The notes beneath the pieces are model-generated. The model saw only the letters and a list, made by a program, of their open reading frames with translations. It was not told the origin of the DNA and did not search any database. Below are positions 29,375 to 39,297 of a DNA stretch of 44,117 nt, piece by piece. The translations under genes were made by a program, and so were the position numbers. How positions within the stretch are numbered: position 1 is the first letter of the stretch; every line of letters starts with the position of its first letter. Source of the DNA: Minisyncoccota bacterium (GTDB lineage Bacteria > Patescibacteriota > Minisyncoccia > Phycocordibacterales > UBA1006); assembly GCA_022763365.1 (NCBI GenBank), contig JALEGN010000013.1, positions 1 through 44,117 on the forward strand. The letters are read 5' to 3'.

Positions 29375-30466
29375 TTAGGCAAGGATTCCTCCGCCCAGAC
29401 ATTCACTACCTTTATAAAACACCACTGATTGACCTGGTGCAATAGTTGCATCAATATCATCAAATTGTATTTTGGCAGTTTTAGTATCATGATCAATTTC
29501 TAAAAATGTAATATTTTTGACGGAACCACGATAACGTATTTGCGCTTCAATTATATCTCCTTTTTGCAAGATATTTTTATTATCAACAACATCAACTAAT
29601 GAAAAAGTATCCGTTAGTCTAGTGTCCTTTTCTGGATTTTGAGAGACTGTAATAGTATTTTTTTCAATATCTTTTGCCACTACATAATACGGTGAATCAT
29701 TCACTCCTTTGTGCGATGCATGTATCGTAAATCCATGACGTTCTGAAATAGTATAAAATAATGATCCTTTGTGACTTCCTATCACATCTCCACTCTTATT
29801 AATAACATCACCAGGTGTCTCATCAATATAATGATTTAAAAAGTCTTTCATATCAATATCTCCAATAAAACAAATACCTTGAGAATCTTTTTTAACAGCC
29901 GTTGGTAAATTATATTTTTTTGCGAGTTTTCGTACCTCTTTTTTCGGCATACTCCCTACGGGAAATAATATATGTTTCAATTGTGATTGCTCAAGCGTCC
30001 AGAGAAAATACGTTTGGTCTTTTTGTGGATCATTACCACGTAACATGGTAACTACACCACTATCATCAACTGCTCGGTCAACATAATGACCCGTTGCTAC
30101 ATAATCAGCTCCTTTTTCAAGCGCCCACTTCAAAAATCCACCAAATTTCACTTCACGATTACACATGACATCAGGATTTGGTGTTCTTCCGGCTCGGTAT
30201 TCACGAATCATGTAGTCAGCAACACCTTCTTTGTATTCTTTTTCAAGATCAAGCTCAACAAAAGGAATATTCAAATGTGCACAGACGCGCATCGCATCTC
30301 GACGTTCATCCTGCCAAGTACACTCTATCCAATCAGGTTGCCAGGTGCGCATAAAAACCCCAACGACATGATAGCCTTGATCTTGTAACAGAGCTGCTGA
30401 GACTGATGAATCTACTCCACCTGAAACACCAACAAATACGGTTTTATTGTGACCTTTATTCGTCAT
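29375..30466 (-). CDS. mnmA: tRNA 2-thiouridine(34) synthase MnmA
   Basis: VFVGVSGGVDSSVSAALL PP-loop; RTPNPDVMCNREVKFG; DQTYFLWTL; SQGICFIGD. Confidence 0.96.
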   Translation of the reverse strand: MTNKGHNKTVFVGVSGGVDSSVSAALLQDQGYHVVGVFMRTWQPDWIECTWQDERRDAMRVCAHLNIPFVELDLEKEYKEGVADYMIREYRAGRTPNPDVMCNREVKFGGFLKWALEKGADYVATGHYVDRAVDDSGVVTMLRGNDPQKDQTYFLWTLEQSQLKHILFPVGSMPKKEVRKLAKKYNLPTAVKKDSQGICFIGDIDMKDFLNHYIDETPGDVINKSGDVIGSHKGSLFYTISERHGFTIHASHKGVNDSPYYVVAKDIEKNTITVSQNPEKDTRLTDTFSLVDVVDNKNILQKGDIIEAQIRYRGSVKNITFLEIDHDTKTAKIQFDDIDATIAPGQSVVFYKGSECLGGGILA

Positions 30467-30510
30467 AACTAATATTCATTAGTGTATAAACTAAGAATGA
30501 ATGGTCAAGA

Positions 30511-30542
30511 AAAAACCAAGGGTACTTACCCTTGGTTTTTTA
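30511..30542. terminator. Hairpin downstream of NUDIX gene, inside its 3' coding end
   Basis: AAAAAACCAAGGGTA-CT-TACCCTTGGTTTTTT. Confidence 0.7.
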
Positions 30543-30951
30543 ATTGATCAAAAGCTCTTTGTAAAATTTTTTTTCTATTATCAAGTAATTTATCTTGAGC
30601 ATCATCCAAAGAAAACCATCCATGACGTTTTAATTCAGTCGTTTGGCGTTTTACTTTTTTAGAATCAGTTATACCTACAAAATAAATAACTTTTTTAATA
30701 ATATCCGTTCCTCTTCGTTTTGGGATTCGATATCGTTCGGTGAATTTTCTCTGGTCAAAAACCTTTTTACATACCACTTGGGTTTCTTCTAATAATTCAC
30801 GTTCAGCTGTTTCCCTATCACTTTCACCTTTTTCTTTGTGCCCCTTTGGAAAACCCCAATAGTCTCCGTGACCTTGAACGAGTAAGAACTGGATATCTCC
30901 ACGTTGATCAATATAGGCAGGAATTATCCCGCACGATACTCGATATCTCAT
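30526..30951 (-). CDS. NUDIX hydrolase
   Basis: GFPKGHKEKGESDRETAERELLEETQV matches the Nudix box. Confidence 0.93.
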   Translation of the reverse strand: MRYRVSCGIIPAYIDQRGDIQFLLVQGHGDYWGFPKGHKEKGESDRETAERELLEETQVVCKKVFDQRKFTERYRIPKRRGTDIIKKVIYFVGITDSKKVKRQTTELKRHGWFSLDDAQDKLLDNRKKILQRAFDQLKNQG

Positions 30952-30974
30952 AATTATAGTATATCAAAGAATAC

Positions 30975-30998
30975 AAAAAAACACCGCCAGGTGTTTTT
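30975..30998. terminator. Hairpin downstream of exonuclease gene
   Basis: AAAAAACACC-GCC-AGGTGTTTTT. Confidence 0.65.
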
Positions 30999-31538
30999 CT
31001 AAAGAGCAATTAATTTCCGATACAGTTCTGCGGTTGCTCGTGTGTCAGCAAGAGCTGTATGCGCCTTATCATTGGTAATACCAAAATGATCACACAAAAA
31101 CCCAAGGTTATATTTAGTAATAGCTGGATCATTGTGTAACTTTGCTAGTGCAAATGAAATCGTATCGATTTTTGCATAAAACATCTTATTTTCAACACCA
31201 GTTGTTGCGAAGGCTTTAGCAATAAATGACCAATCAAAGGCTGCATTATGAGCCACAAAAATACAATCTTTAGTTTTATCAGCAAAGACTTGCATGGCTT
31301 GTTCGAGGCTCATAGCAAAAAGCCACTCGGCTTCGTTATATCCATTAATTGAAAGGGCTTCAGGATCAGCATGTTCAAGTTTTTCAGGTTTGATTTTTAA
31401 TTCAAACTCCTCAACAACTTCTCCTGGGATACCTTCATTTTGTTTTACAATAACACATCCAATTTCGATAATTTCTTGTGTTTCAGGATTAAAACCTGTT
31501 GTTTCAATATCAATAAATGCGAGATTTTTATTCTTCAT
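30999..31538 (-). CDS. DnaQ-like (DEDDh) 3'-5' exonuclease
   Basis: LAFIDIETTGFNPETQEIIEIG; FVAHNAAFDWSFI; AHTALADTRATAEL. Start at MKNKN preferred. Confidence 0.92.
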   Translation of the reverse strand: MKNKNLAFIDIETTGFNPETQEIIEIGCVIVKQNEGIPGEVVEEFELKIKPEKLEHADPEALSINGYNEAEWLFAMSLEQAMQVFADKTKDCIFVAHNAAFDWSFIAKAFATTGVENKMFYAKIDTISFALAKLHNDPAITKYNLGFLCDHFGITNDKAHTALADTRATAELYRKLIAL

Positions 31539-31563
31539 AGTGCCTATTGTACACATTCATACT

Positions 31564-32538
31564 CTAGCGTAAATAGCGATTAATATTATTTACATGTTCA
31601 CGATAGGTCCTCCCGTAACGAATAGCGCCATCTTTCCCATGCAGATAATAATAATACTGACTCTCCTCTGGTTCTATTGCTGCAATAATCGAATCCATCC
31701 CTGGATTTCCAATTGGTGTTGGTGTTAAACCAAGACGTGTGTAGGTATTGTAGGGTCCGTCATTTCTCAGGTCAGCTGCCCTCACCTCTCCATTGATATA
31801 GAGAAATGGTGCATCAACCTGCAGTAGCATCCCTTCATCTAGTCGTTTCCATAAAATACCTGAAACGGTTTTCTTCTCACTCAAATCACCCGTTGCCTCT
31901 TTTTCAATAATTGAGGCCATGATAATAATATCTTCAAGACTTCGTCCTGAATTCTCAATACCAGATGCTAAGGGTTCTATACGTTGATTAAATAACGACT
32001 GCATTGAAAGAACAATATCTTCGGTATCAGCCTCTGGTAAGAAACTATAAGTATCTGGAAAAAGATAACCTTCTTGCCCTTCTGTTAGGCGATCAAATTC
32101 ATCGTTATTAATAGTAAAGGTTGAACGGTTAAGAATTTCTTTAATTTGACTAACAGTACTTCCTTCAGGAATCGTCACTCTTTCATATACATCACCGTAA
32201 TCAGCTGTTTGTAGACGGTTTAATACCTCATTCAATTGCTGCGTACCCGAAAAAGCATAGGTTCCAGCCTTAACTGAAGAATCATTTACTCGCGCCAGAA
32301 TCCTAAAAGCTAGTTCTGAATAAATAATACCCTCCTCTTCCAACAAGGCCCCTGTTCTAATAACTGAATATCCCTCAGGAACGGTGACAAGTTTTTCTCC
32401 ATCGATAATTTGCGGCGCAAACAAGCGGAATGCATATACCAGAACCAATACAACAACAACGACAAAAAGGATTCCAATAATTCGGAATCCTTGTGCTGTC
32501 CTGTTTTTTGATTGAGATTGAAAATAAGTATTGTACAT
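31564..32538 (-). CDS. mltG: Endolytic murein transglycosylase MltG (YceG-like)
   Basis: EGYLFPDTYSF; IIMASIIEKEATGDLSEKKTVSGILWKRL; PYNTYTRLGLTPTPIGNPG. Confidence 0.95.
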   Translation of the reverse strand: MYNTYFQSQSKNRTAQGFRIIGILFVVVVVLVLVYAFRLFAPQIIDGEKLVTVPEGYSVIRTGALLEEEGIIYSELAFRILARVNDSSVKAGTYAFSGTQQLNEVLNRLQTADYGDVYERVTIPEGSTVSQIKEILNRSTFTINNDEFDRLTEGQEGYLFPDTYSFLPEADTEDIVLSMQSLFNQRIEPLASGIENSGRSLEDIIIMASIIEKEATGDLSEKKTVSGILWKRLDEGMLLQVDAPFLYINGEVRAADLRNDGPYNTYTRLGLTPTPIGNPGMDSIIAAIEPEESQYYYYLHGKDGAIRYGRTYREHVNNINRYLR

Positions 32539-32541
32539 ATT

Positions 32542-33732
32542 CTAAAGCGGTAGATTTGTTGGTGGTTCTGCCTTGGTTGCTTCGATTCTCTCGAGACTGG
32601 TCGTTTCTGAAACACGTCCTGGGAATCTGAACATAGTTGCTAATTCTTCGGCGGTGAGTACAAAAGGTTTCTTTTCCTTTTCTGCTCGATCAAGTTCAGC
32701 ACCTTGGAAAAAGGCTCGATTGATATAATTATTAAAGAATTTATTCTTAATATTTTTTAATCGATTCCCTGAAATATCTTGATATTTATAGTCAAAATCC
32801 GTTTTCACACCTGGCTTGAAACCATTGAGGTTCGCTGAACCGTATTGACGTACTGAACCAATCAAACCTGCAATATTAGCTGGCCTAAAGGCATCTGGCC
32901 GCGCGATATACAGTGCTCTAAATCCAACTTCGAAGGCTTGTTTTTGCAAACTGCGTTCAATTGATTTCATGGCTTCTTGTTCACCATGAGTCAATTTAAA
33001 GGTCGTTGCTGGATTATCAGGATCGCGTGGTTTGTCACGCCCCATGATTCTATTAACTTCTCCCATAGCATCTTTGCGCCACGATGACCATTTGTCACTC
33101 CGTATAATCATTTGCATCCACACCTGTTCGTCTTTGCGCATAGAACCAAGGTATTCCAATGTTGCCGTAATAGGGTCAATTTTTTGTTCTTCTTCAAGAT
33201 TCCCAACAGCTTTATCAAGCCCATAATCAACATAGCTTTTAATTGGGTAGGCATCATGTGCAGTTAATTCAAACTCAACTCCAAATAATTCCCATAAATC
33301 TTGTTTTTGTGTGTAATCGCCAATATAACGGGTATAATCATCTACCTCATTTACCTCGGCCTTTGGATACTGAGAATAAATTTGATTCTTGATGAGTTCC
33401 TTAAATTTTTTCTGGGTTCGGATAAAGAAATAAATTGATCCTTCAATTGATACAATTTCAAGAGAAAAAGTATGTGGAATAGCTCCAACAAAATATTTTT
33501 TCCAACTGTTCCCTACACCCGAACCATCATTTAAGGTATTAAATACCATTTCCATAGCTTCTGGTGATTTGTGAATATCTTTTGGAATACTGATTTCAAG
33601 GAGTGTCCATTTTTGATTAGCACGGTAGAGACCTTGCCGCCACTCCATCCAGAAATGCCAAAAAATAGCTCCAAGTATTATTGGGAACCATAAAAAGGCG
33701 GTATTAAAGAGAAAGGAGATAATTCCATCCAT
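32542..33732 (-). CDS. CPR-type conserved membrane-anchored protein, possibly linked to the T4SS-like ATPase
   Basis: N-terminal TM FLFNTAFLWFPIILGAIFWHFW and long soluble domain; the family is often found near VirB4/VirD4-like ATPases in CPR (recollection). Start M at 33732 preferred. Confidence 0.6.
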   Translation of the reverse strand: MDGIISFLFNTAFLWFPIILGAIFWHFWMEWRQGLYRANQKWTLLEISIPKDIHKSPEAMEMVFNTLNDGSGVGNSWKKYFVGAIPHTFSLEIVSIEGSIYFFIRTQKKFKELIKNQIYSQYPKAEVNEVDDYTRYIGDYTQKQDLWELFGVEFELTAHDAYPIKSYVDYGLDKAVGNLEEEQKIDPITATLEYLGSMRKDEQVWMQMIIRSDKWSSWRKDAMGEVNRIMGRDKPRDPDNPATTFKLTHGEQEAMKSIERSLQKQAFEVGFRALYIARPDAFRPANIAGLIGSVRQYGSANLNGFKPGVKTDFDYKYQDISGNRLKNIKNKFFNNYINRAFFQGAELDRAEKEKKPFVLTAEELATMFRFPGRVSETTSLERIEATKAEPPTNLPL

Positions 33733-33780
33733 ATCTCTAGCATACCACCGTAGCGGCAATAAAAAAACAACCTCAAGAGG

Positions 33781-34863
33781 TTATTTTTTCTTAGACTTTG
33801 CTTTTAACTTAGCTTTAGCTCCTTCTGCAAGAACGTATTTACCTTCGTCATTTTTCTTAAAGTAATCTTTATTTGAAAGATTTACTAAAATAGTATTTTC
33901 TTTCAAATATCGTTCCTTAAGAACAGCTTCAATAATTTCTTCTTTCGTTAATGGTCCACGTTCGTGAATAAGATCTCGAATAACATCTTTTACAACACCT
34001 GATCGATATCCCCATTCTTTCAATCCATACATACCACGACCAACCAGTACAAATCGATCGTCTTTGATCAATTCATTATGCGTTGTTGCTGGATGTGCTT
34101 TTTTATCAAAGGTACTCGTGATTGATTCAGCAACTTCTCGGAAATGCATTGGTGAACCATTTTTTTTCATAATCAAATATGCATAGTCTCGAATTCCTCG
34201 AACTGATACATTTTGTGATTCTGAAAGCCCCCAATCCCCAAGCGGGTTTTTATCAATCAGTTTTGATAAGAGAAGGAATTGTCGTGCCACATCATCATCG
34301 ACATAGCCATCCTCAACACCATCAAGACGATCAAGGAATTTCAACACCATTTGTTCTTCTGAAAGAAGTTCTTCTTCAGTTACATGCCCATGGAGTTTTT
34401 CAAGAGCGGTGTGTACCTTTTCTGACAACTCTCCATTCACTGCCCAACGAGAACGGAATTTTTTGTCCTCTTTGTGTTTTCGAAAATTATCTCCAACCAC
34501 AAGATGGAAATGAATATGATTTTGAATAAGCTCATCATCATGAACACTGTCTAAGAAATGATCTTCAGAAACAACACCTCCAAGATCATGAATCAAATCT
34601 TCGATTTCTGCAAAAATTTCTTTTGCTTCATCGTAGCTGTCTGATTTTCGAATTGCTTTTAATGCTGCATCTTGAATTTGTCGAACTCGTTCTCGAGTAA
34701 TATCATACTCTTGTCCGATTGATTCAAGTGTCTTTTTCTTTGGTTCTGAGAGTCCAAATCGACTTTCAAGAACATATCGATCACGGTCTTTAAGACCTTT
34801 CAATAATTTTTTTGATGAATTTTGAGGTTTAAAATTCAGTTTAATTTTTCGTGCCTTTTTCAT
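33781..34863 (-). CDS. Sigma-70 region 4-like HTH fused to HARE-HTH-like C-terminal domain
   Basis: LLKGLKDRDRYVLESRFGLSEPKKKTLESIGQEYDITRERVRQIQDAALKAIRK (sigma region 4.2); SPMHFREVAESITSTF...LVGRGMYGLKEWGYRSG (HARE-HTH-like). Confidence 0.75.
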   Translation of the reverse strand: MKKARKIKLNFKPQNSSKKLLKGLKDRDRYVLESRFGLSEPKKKTLESIGQEYDITRERVRQIQDAALKAIRKSDSYDEAKEIFAEIEDLIHDLGGVVSEDHFLDSVHDDELIQNHIHFHLVVGDNFRKHKEDKKFRSRWAVNGELSEKVHTALEKLHGHVTEEELLSEEQMVLKFLDRLDGVEDGYVDDDVARQFLLLSKLIDKNPLGDWGLSESQNVSVRGIRDYAYLIMKKNGSPMHFREVAESITSTFDKKAHPATTHNELIKDDRFVLVGRGMYGLKEWGYRSGVVKDVIRDLIHERGPLTKEEIIEAVLKERYLKENTILVNLSNKDYFKKNDEGKYVLAEGAKAKLKAKSKKK

Positions 34864-34986
34864 AATATTAGTAATTTATATGTAATACGAACTCACAATA
34901 GCATGGAGTTGATTTTTTGGCAAGAGTGTTATATGAACTCTTTACAAATCAAATATTTAAAATTATAGTTTAAAAAAATAAGAAAA

Positions 34987-35142
34987 ATGAAGAAAAATCA
35001 AAAACAAGAATTTCAAGACTCTTATTTACCTTTTGATGCATTTGATTTCCTTGGTCAGGGTACTAAAACTGGTAAAAATGCCCTCCTCAAAGAGCGAAAA
35101 AATGGAAAACGCAAGGGTAAACGATCGAGTGATTTTTTATAA
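34987..35142 (+). CDS. 51-aa basic small protein (not in ORF track)
   Basis: MKKNQKQEFQDSYLPFDAFDFLGQGTKTGKNALLKERKNGKRKGKRSSDFL*. Confidence 0.45.
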   Translation: MKKNQKQEFQDSYLPFDAFDFLGQGTKTGKNALLKERKNGKRKGKRSSDFL

Positions 35143-35160
35143 CAACTTAATAGTAAACAT

Positions 35161-35511
35161 ATGAAAAAAATATTGATTAATGGCCGTGTAAAAATCCAAG
35201 AACACTTAGATGGGAGCTATTCTCTCTTAGTAGATGGTAAAGAAGTATCCTTCAATATTCCACAAGGTTGTGATTTAGGAAAGTCTTCTGAAAAAATTAC
35301 TCGTTTTGATAACTACCGAAACGAAGAAGATAATACATTTTATCTCGAGCTCTTTCTTAAGGAAAAAGGATATTTCAGTGTCTACAAAATAGGATCTCAT
35401 ATTGGAAAATATGAACCACAACCTGATATTAAACATCCTCACCACTTTAAAGGAGCTGGTAACACGGAAAATTCAGATAACAGGAAATTTCACCAAAGTC
35501 ACTATCGGTAG
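35161..35511 (+). CDS. Hypothetical protein
   Basis: 116-codon ORF followed by a hairpin at 35527..35553. Confidence 0.6.
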   Translation: MKKILINGRVKIQEHLDGSYSLLVDGKEVSFNIPQGCDLGKSSEKITRFDNYRNEEDNTFYLELFLKEKGYFSVYKIGSHIGKYEPQPDIKHPHHFKGAGNTENSDNRKFHQSHYR

Positions 35512-35526
35512 TCGGTAGACTGTGAC

Positions 35527-35553
35527 AAAAACCACGCATCGCGTGGCTTTTTT
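35527..35553. terminator. Bidirectional hairpin between convergent genes
   Basis: AAAAACCACGC-ATC-GCGTGGCTTTTTT. Confidence 0.7.
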
Positions 35554-35555
35554 AT

Positions 35556-38201
35556 TTAGAGGTGTTTCTTCAAAAACTCTCCTGTTACTGATTTTTTATT
35601 ATCGGCAATATTTTCTGGTGTTCCTTTGGCAACAACCTTCCCTCCTTCATCACCTGACTTTGGACCAAAATCAATAATGTGATCGGCACATTTAATTAAA
35701 TCCATATTATGTTCAATCACTACCACCGTATTTCCTTTATTTACGAGCCGCTGAACAATATCAATGAGTTTATTCACATCTTCAAAATGTAGCCCAACCG
35801 TAGGTTCATCAAGAAGATATAGTGTTTTATCAAGCTGTGGTCTATATAATTCTGAAGAGATTTTTACTCGTTGTGACTCACCACCCGAGAGGGTGTTGGC
35901 TGGTTGACCAAGTCTCAAGTAACCAAGTCCAGTTTCTAATAGCGTTTTTAATCGATCGTTAATAGCTGGAATATCTTTAAAGAATTCTTGTGCCTCTTCA
36001 ATAGTCATATTCAAAACATCTGAAATATTTTTTCCTTTGAATTTCACCTCAAGCGTTTCTCGTTCATATCGTGAACCCATACAAATATCACACAATACAT
36101 ATACCGTTGGAAGGAATCCCATTTCAACCGCTACTTCCCCGCGACCAGCACAAGCTTCGCAGCGCCCACCTTTGGTGTTGAATGAAAAACGCCCTGCTTT
36201 CCAACCACGAATCTGAGCCTCAGTAGTTTCAGCAAAAAGATCACGGATATGGTCAAAAGCACCCGTATAGGTTGCTGGGTTTGACCGTGGTGTTCGCCCA
36301 ATCGGAGACTGATCAAGAACAATCCCACGAGAAATTTGTCCGAAGCCATGAGCCGTATGAGCCCGAATAACTTCATTTGATTTTTTACGACGAGATAATC
36401 GAGCCTCCATATTCTTAGCCAAGACACCATGCATAAATGATGATTTTCCAGATCCTGAAACCCCAGCAATTACCGTAAGTTTATTTAACGGAATTTCAAC
36501 ATTAATATTTTTAAGATTATTATGAACGATACCTAAAAGTTCAATACCGCCTTTATCTTTAGTACGTCTTCGTTCAGGCAAAGATACCGTTTTCTCACCA
36601 GTAAGATACTGTAAGGTCAAAGACTTTTTAATAGCGGTTTTTGATTTTAAGAGTTTTGATAGTTCATCAGCAACGATAACTTCTCCACCATGTTCACCGG
36701 CTCCTGGACCAATTTCAATCAAATAATCTGACGCATGAATGGTTTCTTCATCATGTTCAACAACAATAATAGTATTTCCTTTATCAGTTAACTCACGTAA
36801 GGTTCTGATTAATCGTGCATTATCACGGGCATGTAAACCGATCGTTGGCTCATCAAGAACATATAAGGCTCCTACGAGTTGTGAACCTAATTGTGAGGCA
36901 AGACGAATACGTTGTGATTCCCCACCCGATAAGGTGTGAGCCTTTCGTCCCAACGAAAGATATTCCAAACCAACCGACATAAGGAATTCCAGCCGGTTTT
37001 CAATCTCACGTAACAGTGGTGCGGCGATTTTCTGCTCTTTTTCAGTTAAATCAATCTCTGCCATAAAAGCGTAAGCCTCTTCAATTTTCATATCAACAAA
37101 AGTATCAATATTCTTTCGTCCTTCTTCGGTATCCTCAACATTTCCATCTTTGTCATATTTTCCGATAAAAACCTGGAGCGCCTCAGGACGTAGTCGTGCC
37201 CCCATACATTCTGGACACACATCTTCTCCGAACATATGTTTTGTCCCTAAACCATTACAGGTTGGACAAGCACCATAGGGAGAGTTAAATGAAAATAAGC
37301 GCGGTTCAATTTCAGGAAAGACATAGCCATCTTCTGGACATACTAGTTTTGCAGAAAGGAGTACCTCATCAATAGCTTTTCTATTCTCAGTTTCTATATA
37401 AATTTTTATCATTCCCTCTGATTCATCGATGGCTTTTTCCACGGCCTCACCAAGACGCAGCCTTACATCATCAGGATTATCAGCAAATTCATGTACTGCA
37501 AATGAATCCACTACAAAATCAATATCGTGTTTTTTTGTTTTTGAGAGTTTAATCTGATTACGCAGATTTTTCATTTCGCCATCCACCTTGGCATAACCGT
37601 ATCCTTTGTTCAACATATCATAGAGTAATTGATAATGTTCTCCCTTTCGTCCACGAATCACTGGTGCTGTAATATGAATTTGCATTTCATCAACGGTCAC
37701 ACCCATTATTTTTTTGGCTTTTTTGGGGTCTTGATGTTTTTCTACAAGTTTAAAAACAAAATCAAGGATTTCCTGATTAGAAAGTTTTTGAATACGTAAT
37801 CCTGAAATAGGAGAAAATGGTTGACCCACGCGGGCAAAGAGAATACGTAGATAATCATATATTTCAGTAATCGTGGCTACAGTCGACCTGGGATTATTTG
37901 AACGTGTTTTCTGATCAATAGAAATAGCTGGGGAAAGACCTGTAATTTCATCAACATCGGGTTTTGACATCTGATTCAAAAACTGGCGAGCATAGGTGGA
38001 AAGTGATTCTACATACCGCCTTTGCCCTTCGGCAAAAATCGTATCAAAAGCAAGTGAGGATTTCCCAGAACCCGAAAGACCCGTAATACAGGTCATTTTA
38101 TTACGAGGTATTTTTAAGGTAATATCCTTCAAATTATGCGTTCGTGCTCCTTTGACAGTAATCCATTCTTGGTTATAGGTGTTTTCTTTTTTGTTTGCCA
38201 T
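35556..38201 (-). CDS. uvrA: Excinuclease ABC subunit A
   Basis: ITGLSGSGKSSLAFDTIFAEGQRRYVESLSTYARQFL; two ABC signatures; CPTCNGLG...CPEC and CEACAGRG...CDIC zinc modules. Confidence 0.98.
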   Translation of the reverse strand: MANKKENTYNQEWITVKGARTHNLKDITLKIPRNKMTCITGLSGSGKSSLAFDTIFAEGQRRYVESLSTYARQFLNQMSKPDVDEITGLSPAISIDQKTRSNNPRSTVATITEIYDYLRILFARVGQPFSPISGLRIQKLSNQEILDFVFKLVEKHQDPKKAKKIMGVTVDEMQIHITAPVIRGRKGEHYQLLYDMLNKGYGYAKVDGEMKNLRNQIKLSKTKKHDIDFVVDSFAVHEFADNPDDVRLRLGEAVEKAIDESEGMIKIYIETENRKAIDEVLLSAKLVCPEDGYVFPEIEPRLFSFNSPYGACPTCNGLGTKHMFGEDVCPECMGARLRPEALQVFIGKYDKDGNVEDTEEGRKNIDTFVDMKIEEAYAFMAEIDLTEKEQKIAAPLLREIENRLEFLMSVGLEYLSLGRKAHTLSGGESQRIRLASQLGSQLVGALYVLDEPTIGLHARDNARLIRTLRELTDKGNTIIVVEHDEETIHASDYLIEIGPGAGEHGGEVIVADELSKLLKSKTAIKKSLTLQYLTGEKTVSLPERRRTKDKGGIELLGIVHNNLKNINVEIPLNKLTVIAGVSGSGKSSFMHGVLAKNMEARLSRRKKSNEVIRAHTAHGFGQISRGIVLDQSPIGRTPRSNPATYTGAFDHIRDLFAETTEAQIRGWKAGRFSFNTKGGRCEACAGRGEVAVEMGFLPTVYVLCDICMGSRYERETLEVKFKGKNISDVLNMTIEEAQEFFKDIPAINDRLKTLLETGLGYLRLGQPANTLSGGESQRVKISSELYRPQLDKTLYLLDEPTVGLHFEDVNKLIDIVQRLVNKGNTVVVIEHNMDLIKCADHIIDFGPKSGDEGGKVVAKGTPENIADNKKSVTGEFLKKHL

Positions 38202-38319
38202 ACTAACTATTAACTATAACAAGAATTGTTTTTTATAAAAGAATAAGCTGATATGTATACATAAATAATAAATTGACTTATTTTAAATACATGCAAAAAT
38301 TTAACAAAACACCTTATTT

Positions 38320-38715
38320 ATGAAAATATATATTATTCCCTATACTCAAACCCACGTTGGTAATATTGTGGAGATCTGGGGATTGGATCAAAATTTCTTT
38401 GAAACTGAAATAATCGGTGATGTATCCTTAGAATATGGAAGCATTTTCTGTAGCTCACAAATTGATCTCGTCTGTGAACTGACTAATTTTGTAACAGAGT
38501 CTCAAGAGGCAACATTTAATTTTATTTCTGATCTTGGAGATATGTTAGAAGATTTCTCCTTTCAACCTGAGCAAATTGAGTGTGCAATGCTGGTACAGAA
38601 AGAATTTTGTAAAGATATATCTCTATATATTGAAGGCACAGAATTTGTTTTCCCTAAAGTAGGAAATCTAGAAATCAGGAATGGAATCTTTGAAATTCAA
38701 AACGATACAACATGA
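38320..38715 (+). CDS. Hypothetical protein
   Basis: 131-codon ORF; stop overlaps next start (ATGA). Confidence 0.6.
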   Translation: MKIYIIPYTQTHVGNIVEIWGLDQNFFETEIIGDVSLEYGSIFCSSQIDLVCELTNFVTESQEATFNFISDLGDMLEDFSFQPEQIECAMLVQKEFCKDISLYIEGTEFVFPKVGNLEIRNGIFEIQNDTT

Positions 38716-39287
38716 AAAAACATATAACGAAGAAGCAATGGCTTCTATTATCAGTTTTACTTTTCTTCATTATTGGCATTAAAAAATATGCTGACTATCG
38801 TTGGTATGAATCACAAAGTGATCTTTATAAAAAGTCACACAGACAAATTGAGTTTTATGAATCACATCTTAATCTTGATATCTATATAAGTCATGAAATG
38901 TGTGAGTATTATGAAGAAAAAGGGATGAACTGTTCTTGGGAACTTAATATTCCTTATCGTTATTATTCATCAGAATATAATAAAAAACGTGATCAATGGT
39001 TTCTTTACGTGTATCAAAATGATATTGAAAATACTAAACGTATTTCAGCAGAATCAGTACGTATTATTGAAGGAGCCGAAGAAATTTTTAGCAAAGAGTC
39101 TTGGATCTATGTCGATGAAGAAAAGATTATGGAAAATCATCCTAACACTCAATTTATTGCAAACAGAGCTTATTACTATGTATGCCTTGGTGAAGATTGT
39201 GAGGAGATTCTGATTCTTGATTACCTCGGTAATCAAGCATACGAAAACAAAAAAATACAAATACCTACCCCACCAATCGTGGAATAG
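38712..39287 (+). CDS. Hypothetical protein with N-terminal TM
   Basis: WLLLSVLLFFIIGIKKYADYRW; ATGA-coupled to preceding ORF; followed by a hairpin. Confidence 0.65.
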   Translation: MKKHITKKQWLLLSVLLFFIIGIKKYADYRWYESQSDLYKKSHRQIEFYESHLNLDIYISHEMCEYYEEKGMNCSWELNIPYRYYSSEYNKKRDQWFLYVYQNDIENTKRISAESVRIIEGAEEIFSKESWIYVDEEKIMENHPNTQFIANRAYYYVCLGEDCEEILILDYLGNQAYENKKIQIPTPPIVE

Positions 39288-39297
39288 GTATTTTTTA
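39260..39297. terminator. Hairpin between convergent hypothetical gene and uvrB
   Basis: AATACCTA...TAGGTATTTTTTATT. Confidence 0.55.
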
